Shown here: positions 33,471 through 44,712 of the stretch, piece by piece
Layout of the letters: each line of letters begins with the position of its first letter
How positions within the stretch are numbered: position 1 is the stretch's first letter
NCBI GenBank assembly: GCA_007258455.2
Contig: VDFB02000001.1
Span: 16,126,322-16,190,321 of the forward strand
DNA: 64,000 nt
Direction of reading: 5' to 3'
Source of the DNA: Sequoia sempervirens
Lineage: Eukaryota; Streptophyta; Pinopsida; Cupressales; Cupressaceae
The notes under the pieces: model-generated
Databases searched by the model: none
What the model saw: the letters and a program-made list of their open reading frames with translations, nothing else
What the model was told of the DNA's origin: nothing
Made by a program: the position numbers and the translations under genes

Positions 33471-34972
33471 ATGGTTTAAGGGTTTAGGGTTTAGGGTAGA
33501 GGGTATATGGTTTACTAGTGTAAGGTTAGAGGGTAGAGGATAGAGGGTTTTAGGGTTTAAGGGTTAAGAGTAGAGAGGAGAGGGTTAAGGGTAGAGGGGA
33601 GAGAGATAGGAGTGAGTGAGAGAGAGAGAGGCTTGAGAGAGGGAGAGGGGGTAGGAGAGAGAGACTTGAGAGAGAGGAGTGGGAGAGATAGAGGGCAGAG
33701 GGTACAAGGGTTTCGGGGGTTTATGATTAAGGGTTTAGGTTAAGGGTAGAGGGGAGAGAGAGAGGGGGTAGGAGGGAGAGACTTGAGAGAGATGAGGGAG
33801 TGGGAGAGAGATAGAGGGTAGAGGGTTTAAGACCCGTTTAGGTTTTAAGGGTTAAGGGGAGAGGGGAGCTTGAGATAGAGGAGGAGGAGAGAGAGACCTG
33901 AGAGAGGAGAGAGGAGGTAGGGAGGGAGAGACTGAGAGAGAGAGGGAGTGAGGTAGACATAGGGGAGGTTGGTGGGTAGAAGGTCAGTGGGCTTAGGGGG
34001 CTGGTGGGTTTAGGGCTGAGGGTAGAGGGTTTAGGCAGCAGGTTTGAGGGATTGTGATTGAGGGTCCAATTTATAGGTTGGGGTGGTATTGGGTTGAGGT
34101 AGAGGGTTTAAGGTTGAGGGGTTGAGGAATTTGGCGTTTAGGGTTTAAGGGTTAAGGGTTTAGAGTAGATGGGTATAGTAAGGGTGCAAGGGTAGAGCGG
34201 TAGAGGATAGAGGTTTTAGGGCTTCAAGGGTCAAGGCAGAGGGTAGAGGCAGAGGTAGAGGGTAAGAGGCATGAGGTTACGTCAGAGGCACAAGGCTTCA
34301 GGGTTTGCTGGCCACTGGCCTAGGGGTCATGTGTAGAGGAGAGAGAGGAAGGAGAGCGCAGGAGGGAGACAATTTGAGGAGAGAGAGGTGAGTGATGGGA
34401 GAGACAGAGGCAGAGGCCGGGCCATGCAGAGGGTTTTGCTTAAGGGTTTAAGGGCACGTAGAGGGTCATACAAGGGTAGAGGAGGCAGAGGGTTAAGGTG
34501 AGTGTATTATGGTTTAAGGTTAAGGGCAGGAGGGGAGAGAGGGAGAGGGTAGGAGGAGAGACTTGAGAGAGAGAGGGAGGAGTGGGAGAGAGATAGAGGG
34601 CAGAGGGGCAGAGAGGTAAGTGGTTTAAGGGTTAAGGGTAGAGGTAGAGGAGCTCAGATAGGGAGTGAGGAGGAGAGAGACCTCAGAGAGGGAGATGGGG
34701 GTAGGAGGGAGATACTTGAGAGAGAGAGAGGGAGGGAGTGGGAGATAGAGGGTAGAGGGTTAAGGTTAGAGGGTAGAAGGTTTAAGGGTTTAGGTTTTAA
34801 GGGTTTACGGTTGAGGGTTTAGGATTGAGGGTAGAGGGTTTAGGGTAGAGGGTAGAGGGTATTGGGTTGAGGGTATAGGGTTTAAGGGTTGAGGGTTGAT
34901 AGTTTAAGGTATAGGGTAGAGGGTTGAGGGTTTAAGAGTAGAGGGATTAGGGTTGAGGGTAGAGGGTATATA
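33471..34972 (+). repeat. Telomere-like degenerate minisatellite
   Basis: Units such as GGGTTTAGGGTTTAGGGTAG, GGGTTTAAGGG, GGGTAGAGGG and GGGTTGAGGG are scrambled variants of the plant telomere repeat TTTAGGG, interleaved with GAGAGA tracts. Composition drifts at 33950-34500, where C appears. The array ends at about 34972 in the tandem block. Confidence 0.85.
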
Positions 34973-35990
34973 AGTGAGAGATGATGCTATATAAGTGGAG
35001 GTTATGTATGCAAGAAAAAAAAGTGAGAGACATGATTCTGTAAGTGGAGTAGAACTTTCAAATGACATAAATATTGATTCTTGAACTTAAGAAAATTTCC
35101 ATGGAACAAATACAATTGGAAATGGATTCAATTTAAGGAAATGGCAAAATGAATTTTCAAAGTCACTAGGTTTTGGAAATTGAATACATTAATTTACATG
35201 CAAGCAAAGAGAGTGAGAGAAGTTTTAGCTAGTTTTATATTCCCATCCATACTAGTAGAAGGAAGTGATCTCGACCCCTCTCCAACATGCATTGTTTGAA
35301 CTTGGGCCTCCTCCCTATCTTCAAGGTCCATGTATTCTTTAGTGGATTTGTTTGATCCAATATCCAGATTTGGATTGACTTCAACATGAGAACTTCCTAC
35401 TTGTTGATCCCTTTCTACATGTCACAAAATATTTTGCAAAGAAAGTGAGAGATGATGCTATATAAGTGGAGTTTATGTATGCACACAAAAAAAGTGAGAT
35501 ACATTATGCTATAAGTGGATTAGAACTTTCAAATGACATTAATCTTGATTCTTGAACTTAAGAAAATTTCCATGGAATGAATACAATTGGAAATGGATTC
35601 AATTTAAGGAAATGGAAAAATGATTTTTCAAAGTCACTAGGTTTTGGAAATTGGATACATGAATTTACACGCAAGCAAAGAAAGTGAGAGAAGTTTTAGC
35701 TAGTTTTATATGCTCATCCATACTAGTAGAAGGAAGTGATCCTGACCCCTCTCCAACATGCATTGTTTGAAATTGGGCCTCCTCCCTATCTTCAAGGTCG
35801 ATGTGTTCTTCAACGGATTCGTTTGGTCCAATATCTAGATTTGGCCTGAGTTCAGCTTGAGAATTTCTTGCTTGTTATTTGAATTTACATGAAAGCAAAG
35901 AAAGTGAGAGACTATGAGCTATTTAAGTGGAGTTGAACAAATAAAATCAAATATTATTGAACTTAAGAATTCCATGGAACAAATGCAATT
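34973..35990 (+). repeat. Tandem block, three copies of ~465 bp
   Basis: AGTGAGAGA starts the copies at 34973, 35444 and 35903 (periods 471 and 459; the third is short and diverged). Shared words are TATATAAGTGGAG, GAACTTAAGAAAATTTCCAT and CATGCATTGTTTGAA. The first ~180 bp also occur inverted at 3778-3993. Confidence 0.9.
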
Positions 35991-36167
35991 GAAAATAGAT
36001 GATAAGAAATTTAGGAAAAATGAGGTTTTGGAAGTTATGGTAATGTCTATGCAAGATGACTATTTTTTCTGTATTAAATTTTCCAAGTTAAATCTAACAT
36101 GGTTTTCATAATTGGAAATAGATTTATAAGGAAAAAATTGAGGTGTTAATAAAATTCCTAAACACAC

Positions 36168-36183
36168 ACGAGAGAGAGAGAGT

Positions 36184-36222
<39 letters not shown>
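36168..36222 (+). repeat. (GA)n microsatellite
   Basis: About 50 bp of near-pure GA with one CAC interruption. Confidence 0.95.
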
Positions 36223-36225
<3 letters not shown>

Positions 36226-36399
36226 AAATAAGCATGTACCTTGTTTCTTTCTATGATAATTTTCCAAGTTTTGTTTGCGCTTCCTTTGTTCTTCTTCTTT
36301 TGAAAATTTTTGTTGAGCCTTATTTTTTATTTTTCTTTGTTGTCCCATTTTCTTCTTCAAGTTAAAGATGACTCAAAATAAATCCTCTACCAAAGGTAA

Positions 36400-36570
36400 A
36401 TTCTCCTCCAAATTTCGCCTTGATTGATAAAAATGCAAAGTTGTCTTCTTCAAAATATACCCTCCTTGATAAAAATGCTAAAATATCTTCTTCTCCAAAA
36501 TTTTCCTCCTTGATAAATGTGCAAAAATCTCTTCTCCAAAATTTTCTCTCCAAGTGATATAAATGCGAAT
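36400..36570. repeat. Short tandem repeat, period ~50-60 bp
   Basis: The phrase TCTCCAAAATTTTC-CTCC-TTGATAAA-ATGC recurs three to four times with changes. The minus-strand open frame across it simply repeats the translated unit. Confidence 0.65.
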
Positions 36571-37614
36571 TAATCTTGCAATTTGATATGGAATAATGAA
36601 AAATAAGCTTGTATTTATATGCATATGGGAAAAGAATTAAAATTAAAATGCATTCTAGTGTATGGAATAACTATCCTAGTTTAAATGAATCAAGTGGTAA
36701 TCAAACAAGGTATTTAATTGTGGAGTTTGTTTTTATTTAATGTATAGGTATGCAAGATAGAAAAATTTTAGAATTTTTTTCCTTGTCAAAAAGATAATAT
36801 TTTCCCAAAGAAAACCATAAGCATGGATATAAATGTAAGATTCCTCAAGCTTGATACTAAAGTCGCAAGATTATCTCAACCAATGAGATAACATAGTGCT
36901 TAATAAAGTGTCTCTTAGATAAGTTATGCTCATTATAGAGTAAGGGAACAACCCAATATATAGTAGAGAAAATTTTCCATGGTCATTCTAGTTTACCAAA
37001 CACACCTTGATGGTTCTAAATCAATAGTTGAGATATTTTCATTTGTAGGAGATGTAGAGAGGGTAGAACAATGATTTGAGCACATATAGGTATAATTTCA
37101 ATTAAATTTTCTTAATGTTTCAAAGAATAAAATTTTCCTATCCTAAGTTGAAACTAGCAAAATATGCATTGAATTTCTTTAAAAATCTATAATTTTATAA
37201 GGTTGTAGGAAAGCATGATAATGTTAAATAATGGTGTAGATTGAGAAATTATTTATGAAATAATTTAACATAAAATTTTATAAAGAGGGAAAGTGTTTAA
37301 AGGATGATATAGTTATAAAAGGAATGTCAATAGTGGATTGAAATAAATTCTCATCAAAAGAAGGTGAAAGTGTATTAGTTATAGCGGGAATAGGAAATGT
37401 TATAGGTATGGAAGAGGCCTCTAGAATGGCAGTGGGATCCATAGTAACAACAAGTGGAAAAGGGGAAGTAGTGGGAGGAATAGGGATAAAATGATATTTC
37501 ATAAGTCTATATGTAGTAAAAATACAATGGTCAGCATCATGGGTATCATAGATGAATAAAATGTGATTTCTTTGTTTGGTCTCATCTACCATAGGCATCT
37601 TCAATTTTTTTGAT
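36571..37614. other. No convincing gene
   Basis: One minus-strand open frame (37604-37278, 108 codons: MKMPMVDETKQRNHIL..., Pro/Ile/Thr-rich) is the only one of note. It has no recognised domain and no conserved partner in the window, so I do not call it a gene. Confidence 0.4.
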
Positions 37615-38950
37615 TATTCCTGGGTGATCCCATAATAGTGGTTTACAATTTTTGGTCAAATTGGACACTAAAATTATTATTTTTAACTAAATCTTCACAT
37701 TCGGGCACCTATAGCGGCTAAACCGTGAGGAATTTAAAGATGATGTAAACTAGAGTCTCGTCACATTTTGTCTCTAGATTCTAAAAATATATTTTTTAAA
37801 TTTTTTGGAATTAGATTACACTTCTTGTTCTATCTCCCACGAAAATTGGTTTTTTTTAGAAAACAATTTTTTTTAAAAGTGGCACACACCGTATAACGAA
37901 TAGATTTTTTTCCATGAAGGATAAAATTCTAATTCTTTTGAATTTAGATTTGTAACTCCAATATCTAGTGCTTCCACTTGGTTAAATAGTTTTTTATTGA
38001 ATATTTTTTCTTTAATCAAGTTTTGAAGTCAAACCAATTACAATTTAGACATAGCGTGACCATATAACGCATAACTTTTTTTGTATATATCAAAATTCAT
38101 TTTTTTGTTGGATCAAGAACTTCAATATCTGGTGCACACATATTTTTAAATTTTTTTTTTGATAATATGCTATTTTTCCACATGTGAAGAATAGAGACCT
38201 TCATTTTCGATGAAAAACCTATGTTTAATAAAACTAAAAACAAATACATAATAAAACCAAAAAATATTAAAATTATATTCGTTGGATAGCTCATTCCAAG
38301 GACTACCTGATTCCATTTGGGTTTGTGAAGACTCCTCTATTTTCATCCTCAACCCAAGCTTTGAAGTGTAAAAATTTAGGGTTTTTTTTTGTGTTTCAGG
38401 GGGAGAATCAGGAATAAAGGGGGTTTGTACAAACCCATAGAGGTTCAAGCGAACCCCTAGGGATTTTTTTGAACTAGGGTTCATTTGAACCCCCTTCAAT
38501 ATGCATTTTGTTTTTTTGGTGCGAAATGTGGGCCCAATAATTAATGGGTTCGCTTGAACCCTAGTTCGGTTGAACTTGTAGGTTCATTTGAACCCCTAAA
38601 AGCAATTTTTTTTCCATGGGGTCATTTTTTCTCAGTTTTCCTTCCTCCATCAAATTGTAAACCACTATTGTGGCTTCACCCTCCTCCTACTAACATTTTG
38701 TCTAATTTTATCTCAACTCTTGTTTTGACATTGAGGTTTTAAGTTAATATTTTATTTTCCTTTATGGTTTGGATCCTTCTTTTAGTTCTATCTACATGGT
38801 TCCTACCTCTTCTTTTAGACCTTTTAGGTTAGTAAATATTCTAGGAAAAAAGGTCTTCATATTTTTTTAAATTTTCCACTTGCATCACTTATCTTTTATC
38901 CCATTAATCTCTAATTTTTTCCATCTTAGGGTTCCTTGTAAAATTATATT
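37615..38950 (+). repeat. Repeat R1, longest copy
   Basis: It is the reference copy for 1-545 and 31545-32035. From 38400 to 38600 it is dense with GGTTC...GAACC palindromes (for example GGTTCAAGCGAACC, GGGTTCGCTTGAACC, GGTTCATTTGAACC). It has no credible ORF and no visible terminal repeats. Confidence 0.75.
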
Positions 38951-39104
38951 TTGTTCTCTAGTCCTCAATGGTTCATGTTAAAATATTTATTTTTTAGTGC
39001 ATTATTAGTGGCTATTTCATTTTCCCCTTCTTCAACTTATATTTTTTTATGTTTTGAGGATTTTTTTCTCCTTTGGATTCCATAATTTATTCTTAGAGGC
39101 ACCA

Positions 39105-39905
39105 GGGTATGTGCAAGATCATGATGGGCCAAAAAGTGGCGATATGTAAGTGATATGATGGCTCATGTGGTTGACGAATTTTTTTTAACCCAAAATTGAT
39201 GAAATGAAAAGGGGTTTTAAAGGAGATTCTCATCTTTCCACCAATATAAATTATGCTTTACTTTGAATTTAATAAATAATTATTATTCATTTTCTATTTG
39301 AATTACGACTAAATTCCTAATTGATAGGCTAATTTAAAAACATCTATAGCTTTCAAAAAGTATCACATTTTTTGAATCCGAAACATGCATCACATTCTAT
39401 GTTTTGTATACTATAGGATTAATTTTTTTTTGAATTTTATGAAGTTTTGACCAAGTTAAGGTGGTTAGATATACAAATTTTTATATTTTTTAAAAGTTGT
39501 AATAAAAAAATCATAATTAATTATTTACTTGGAAAAAATTATAAAAAAATATGCATCACATCAGGACATGAGTCCTCTACTTATATCTAAAATATTATGA
39601 AAAAATATTATCATTTTATTGTGGTTAGGGTGGTTAGATAGACACCTACTTCTTATTTTTTCCCTGAAATTTAAGTACTACTGCATTGAAATTTCAATTT
39701 TTCACCAAATAGATTTAAAAAAAATAAAAATAAACCTAGTAGTTTAGAAACTACATTCAATTTTTTACAAATTCTATTCTTACATATTTTTGAAATAATA
39801 TAGATAACTTATTCAAATTTTTACGTCTAGTTGCCTAACTTTGATTTTTATGAATTTTTTGCCACTTAAGGGCCTATTTTTTCCATGATGATCTTACACA
39901 TACCC
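39105..39905. mobile_element. Non-autonomous DNA transposon with terminal inverted repeats (801 bp)
   Basis: The left end 39105-39127 and the reverse complement of the right end 39883-39905 (GGGTATGTG(C/T)AAGATCAT...) match at 21 of 23 positions. The match resumes inside after a small indel (GGGCC...AGTGGC against GGCCCTTAAGTGGC). Both ends are flanked by ACCA (39101-39104, 39906-39909). It has no ORF. The superfamily is unclear: a 4 bp duplication is unusual, and a longer decayed one cannot be excluded. Confidence 0.6.
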
Positions 39906-40313
39906 ACCACTTAACTTCTATTGTGGTATTTCATCCTTATCCATCCACTTTAAATATCAAGTTCCAAATGCTTGTATCCTTTGGCAATATAGTCTAATGT
40001 TCTTTGTGAAGGACTATTTCTACTAGAGATATGATAATGTGCTTTGTTTTAGTACATTGTGGATTAACTTGTCAATATCATGGAATGTAAATTTTTTACA
40101 AAATTATTTTGTCCCATCATCCAATTGTTGGTTCCTCCTCTCTTTTATTAGTTAATATACCATTTTTTGCAATAGGTGATAATGTCCAATAGAAAAGTTG
40201 GGTATATAGCGTTTCATCATATTCTCTTCTATTTGTTCATTCCCTAATACAAATTTGAAGGTTTATTTCAAGTTTCATCTTGCCACAATATTTTAGATTG
40301 GGTTTATAGTCTT

Positions 40314-41503
40314 TGTATCTAAGGGTAAATTTCAAGTTAGTTTATTAAATATCAATAAAGCACATGAAACCCAAAGAACCTATCAAGAACAATGAAAACT
40401 AGAAATAAGAACAATTATACCCGTCGTTCGTAGGAGTTTCCATTATTCACCTTCATAGTACCTTCTAACTTGTTGATGGTTGCCCTCAGATCGAATGTGT
40501 GAGCAATTTGAAAATAAAGACTAAGTCCTACACAAGCTTTGAAGGATTTAAATATAAAACTATGCCTATGCCTATGACAATATGACTCTAAAATGCAAAA
40601 TAACTCTAATATTAATGCGTCAGAATAAAAATGTGAAAAATAGTTTTATAAAAAATGCAATTTTGATGGGACGGATGAGATCGACTTTTGACGATAAAAT
40701 AAGAGGACAAGATTTAATGTGACAATGGTTAGGGAAAAATGTTAAATGAGTGGTCGAGATGTCATTTGAGAAAATCAAATCAGAGAATGGATGAGATAAT
40801 TAATTAGAAAAATAAAGATTTTCAAAAATCAAGAAAATAAAGATTGCCTGATTCGTGAGATTCGAAGATAAGAGTTGAACTGAAGATCAGATTTGAAAAA
40901 TCAATAATTTGCTCAATTACTTGATTTTTGGAAGAAAGTTACCATTTTGAATTAAATTAATTCAAAATATGGATTTTGTGAGATAATAAATAATCGATTT
41001 TCAGATTATTTACTAAAATGAACTGTCAGTTAAGAATGTGATATCATTTTAAATAATTTCATTTATTTAAAATGAGGGAAATGTTAATTTTGACAATTAA
41101 ATAATTAAAGATAATTATTTAATTTAGAAGATATGATTAATAATTAAATAAATTAATAAATTCATTTAATTATGAGAATTAGTGACATATTAAATAAATA
41201 AATGAAATTCATTTATTTATTAATAATAGGAAGAAATAAATGAAGAAAGGTAATTTAAATAAATTAAGAAATTTATTTAATTAGGGGAAGACTTAGACAA
41301 TTAATGACGTATTTAATAAATAAATAAAATTTATTTATTTAATAATCATGAAGAATAAAAGGAAATGAATTAATTAAATAATTATGACTTATTTAATTAA
41401 TAGTCGAATGTGGACCAAAGACATAATTAAATGTCATAATTATGCTAGGACGAAAGTGGTAAAAATAGAGCTTGCAGGCCTAGGTCATTTTTAAGTGTCT
41501 ACA
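40314..41503 (-). repeat. 3' LTR of the pol-less element
   Basis: On the minus strand it starts TGTAGACACTTAAAAATGACC and ends CTTAGATACA. The U3 part (about 40960-41440) is a run of AT-rich palindromes. It lacks about 35 bp present in the other LTR near 50150-50185. Confidence 0.9.
40960..41440. repeat. Array of AT-rich palindromes in the LTR
   Basis: At least seven inverted repeats follow each other, e.g. TTGAATTAAATTAATTCAA-type at 40960, ATTAAATAAATAAATGAAAT...TTCATTTATTTATTAAT at about 41190, AATAAATAAATAAAATTTATTTATTTAAT at about 41310-41345 and GAATTAATTAAATAATTATG...TTATTTAATTAA at about 41365-41400. The same array is in the 5' LTR. Confidence 0.85.
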
Positions 41504-41520
41504 TTTTGCCCCTCTTTGTC
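41504..41520 (-). promoter_or_regulatory. Polypurine tract
   Basis: The minus strand reads GACAAAGAGGGGCAAAA directly before the 3' LTR start TGTAGACA. That is the plus-strand primer position in LTR elements and fixes the element orientation as minus. Confidence 0.8.
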
Positions 41521-42044
41521 ATAATGTAGCATGTCGCATTGTGACAAAGAAAATAAGTCAAAAATATGCCCCAGTGAAAAATAGGATGAGAAAGAATGAT
41601 GAGGGAAGTAGCGGTATGCCCCCTCGAGAGAACAGACGGGTTCTAAGAACACGGGTTTGCTCTCAAAATTGATGAGAATACTGGAATATGAAGAGACAAA
41701 TAAATGTTAGTGCAAAAGATATGGATAATGATATGGATGCAATGCCTATATGAGATGGGTGAGAGAAGATGAAAAGACTAAATAAGATGCATGTTAGTTC
41801 CTAGACCAAATCCTTCAAAACATTACCATAGGACTTTTTATATTTATTGCCCTTAATCATCACTGGGTAGATTGTTGTGATGGCCAAAAAACACCGTGAT
41901 ATGACATAAATCAAGGTGTGCAAGGTCATACCATCACATAAGACAAGTAGTCATAGACAAGGATGATCATGACTCATACTAAGAGTGTTGTTGCCCTAGT
42001 CTTTTTGTCATAACCAACCGCTAGCAAAAAGGACAAAAAGGAAA

Positions 42045-42690
42045 AATCATGAAACATCGTTGCTTCTCTAAATCCTATTTCGAGGACATCCTTGAGAAAC
42101 TAGCAACATGATTGTCAAAATACAACAATAAAGCCATTATCATGATACATTGTTGTTTTTCTAAATCCTAAAATCAGAACATCGCTGAGAAACTAGTAAC
42201 ATGTGTGTCAAGAGACAAGACAAATGTCATGATACGTCATTGCTTCTCTAAATCCTATTGTTGGGATCTCGCTAAAAAACTAGTAACATGATAAAAAAAA
42301 TACAAAGAAAAGATAAGACAATCATGATACGTCGCTGCTTTTCTAAATCCTGTTGTCAGGATCTCGCTGAAAAACTAGTAACATGATGAAAGCCAAAAGA
42401 CAAGATAAGACAATCATGATAGGTCGCTGTTTTTCTAAATCATGTTGTCAGGATCTCGCTGAAAAACTAGTAACATGATGAAAGCCAAAATACAAGATAT
42501 AAGACAATCATGATACGTCGCTACTTTTCTAAATCTTGTTGTCAAGATCTTGCTGAAAAACTAGTAACATGATGAAAGCCAAAAGACAAGATAAGACAAT
42601 CATGATACATCGCTGCTTTTCTAAATCTTGTTGTTGAGATCTCGCTGAAAAAATAGTAACATGATAAAAATCCAAAAGACAAGTGTCAAG
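42045..42690. repeat. Seven-copy tandem array, period ~90-94 bp
   Basis: ATCATGATAC(G/A)TCGCTGCTTTTC starts copies near 42048, 42138, 42227, 42322, 42414, 42508 and 42600. Each includes TCTAAATCCTGTTGTC and AACTAGTAACATGAT. Copies become more uniform to the right, typical of ongoing unequal exchange. Confidence 0.92.
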
Positions 42691-42819
42691 TGTTTTCCCA
42701 ATGTGTCTGGATACCCAGTGTTTTGATGTCAAGATGTTAGGTTTGACGATGTTGAGATGCCAGGGTGTCAAGGTTTTGACGATGCCAAGATGACGAATGT
42801 CGAAGATTTCCAAATTCAG

Positions 42820-43085
42820 AAAGGACACATCCTGAATAATGTTGATGTCGAGAAGATTGATCTCTAAATGTCAAAAGGAATCCCTCAAAAATGCTGGATG
42901 ACAATGACAATGCCTAGGAAGGACACATCCTAAGGCATGAATAAGAGAGATTGTTCTTCAAAAGGACACATTTGAAGAATACTGATGTCAAGAGGAGTGA
43001 TCCTTAAATGTTAAAAGGATTCCTCAAAAAAAAGTCGGATGATGATGCCTAGGAAGGACACATCCTAAGGCATAAACGACAAAGG
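42820..43085. repeat. Two-copy repeat, period ~141 bp
   Basis: AAGGACACAT starts copies at 42821 and 42962, followed in both by TGATGTC(G/A)AGA, TAAATGT(C/T)AAAAGGA and CTAGGAAGGACACATCCTAA. Confidence 0.75.
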
Positions 43086-43649
43086 CTATTGTTCAGAAGG
43101 ACTCATCTGAAAGAATAACCAAGAGTTGATAGTTTGACTGGTTGTGACAATTTTGACTTGTTTTGACCGAGTTTGACCAAAGTTTGACTTGTGTTGACTA
43201 TATGCTGATATCTTTGACATGCTGATGTGATTGTCATATTTGAATAAGTGATTGTCATACTTTTTTTTAATGATTTCCCTTGACCTGTAGACTTTTGACG
43301 TGTGTGCCAGTGTAGTGCCATGAACCCTAGTGGACTGACCTAGTGTGGCCTTGGGGCTCATCGATAGATGGCCTTGCCTATGTCATACACTCAAAGACCT
43401 CATAGTTCGACAAGACCACTGACTTTGTCTTGATGACCAAAGATTGAATCATGATTTTATTTTGACAAACCTAAAAGGACTGACCTAATGTCTCGGGGAC
43501 TCAAATATGAGTCTTGCCTACGTAGCAAATGCGCAGAGACAACGTAGTTCAGACAAATGACAAAGACTGATTGATTTGATGGACTTGACAAGAAATTACT
43601 CTAGTTTTTGTGATTTTGAGACAGCTTGACGGTTTGTTGTGGTTCCTTC

Positions 43650-43960
43650 AGGACGTTTTTCAAATTTTAGGTCTTTTTTCAGGCCATTTTATAATGTTTT
43701 TGGTCTTTCTTCAGGACATTTTGCAATGTTTTTGTCTTTTTTTCAAGACTTTTGCGATGTTTTTGTCTTTTTTTAGGACTTTTTGTGATGTTTTTGTCTT
43801 TTTTCAGGACTTTTTATGATGTTTTTGTCTTTTTTCAGGACTTTTTTATGATTTTTTTTTCTTTTGTCTGTTTATGATTTTTTTGGACTTTTGATAGCTT
43901 ATAATTTTTTTGGACTTTTGACAGTTTATAATTTTTTTGGACTTTTGACAGTTTATGAGG
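43650..43960. repeat. Tandem repeat, period ~31-33 bp, T-rich
   Basis: GATGTTTTTGTCTTTTTTCAGGACTTTTT recurs about six times, then changes to TTTGGACTTTTGACAGTTTATAA (three copies). The Phe-rich plus-strand open frame here is only the translated repeat. Confidence 0.85.
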
Positions 43961-44712
43961 ATCACGACAAATGCATGTGAATGATGCCTATGCATGAGAA
44001 TCCAAAGACAAACATGATTGTTCCCCTAGTCAAGTTGAATACCAATTGGTAGGTGATGATAGTGTTGTTTGACGTGGGAAGAACGCATCTCGAAACAACG
44101 TGAGGATGATGATAATGTGATGAAAGTATTGAGGTCTACAGCTAGGCCAGGAACAAGGTCAAGTAATGTTTTGGATAATGTTCTTGTATAGATTAGACTT
44201 GTTGCATTTGGAATGACTTGGTTAGGACTAAAAGGGATGATGGAGTATCCTTAGACCGTTTGACAAGGGAAAGCCAAGATAGGTGACATACATGAAAGGA
44301 CAAAAGGTGGGCTTGGTAAAGGACGGGGGACATGAGACTAAGGAAATTGTCATATGATTGTCAAGAACTATGTCGCATAAGGATAATGAGGTTATGTTAG
44401 CAATGACATGATGTTTCATGAATAATATACAACCAAAGGATAAACATGTTGAGTTTTCCCAAAGCATGATTTATGTGTGCCTATTTTATGTCAAGACCAA
44501 GATAGGTGGGAATGATATGGATTAAATGGTTGGATGCCAATGTCAAGAGGAAGGCCTAGAATATGAGACGACTTGCCCCCAATTGTAAGAGTCCACATAG
44601 ATGATTTATTTTACACATGACACCTATTTGCCAGGTTTTCATCATGGTACTTATCCAGGGCGTCTGTTTGCTAGGTTTTCACTATTGGATGAAATTTTTC
44701 TCTTTACTATTT

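Noticed and set aside
33471..34972. True chromosome end
   Set aside because: Units are scrambled TTTAGGG variants, not uniform repeats, and ordinary sequence continues on both sides.
42045..42690. Regular ~92-bp repeats considered as a CRISPR array
   Set aside because: The whole unit is repeated with no unique spacers, and the context is a plant retrotransposon.
43610..43819. Phe-rich 69-codon frame
   Set aside because: Pure translation of the T-rich 31-33 bp tandem repeat.
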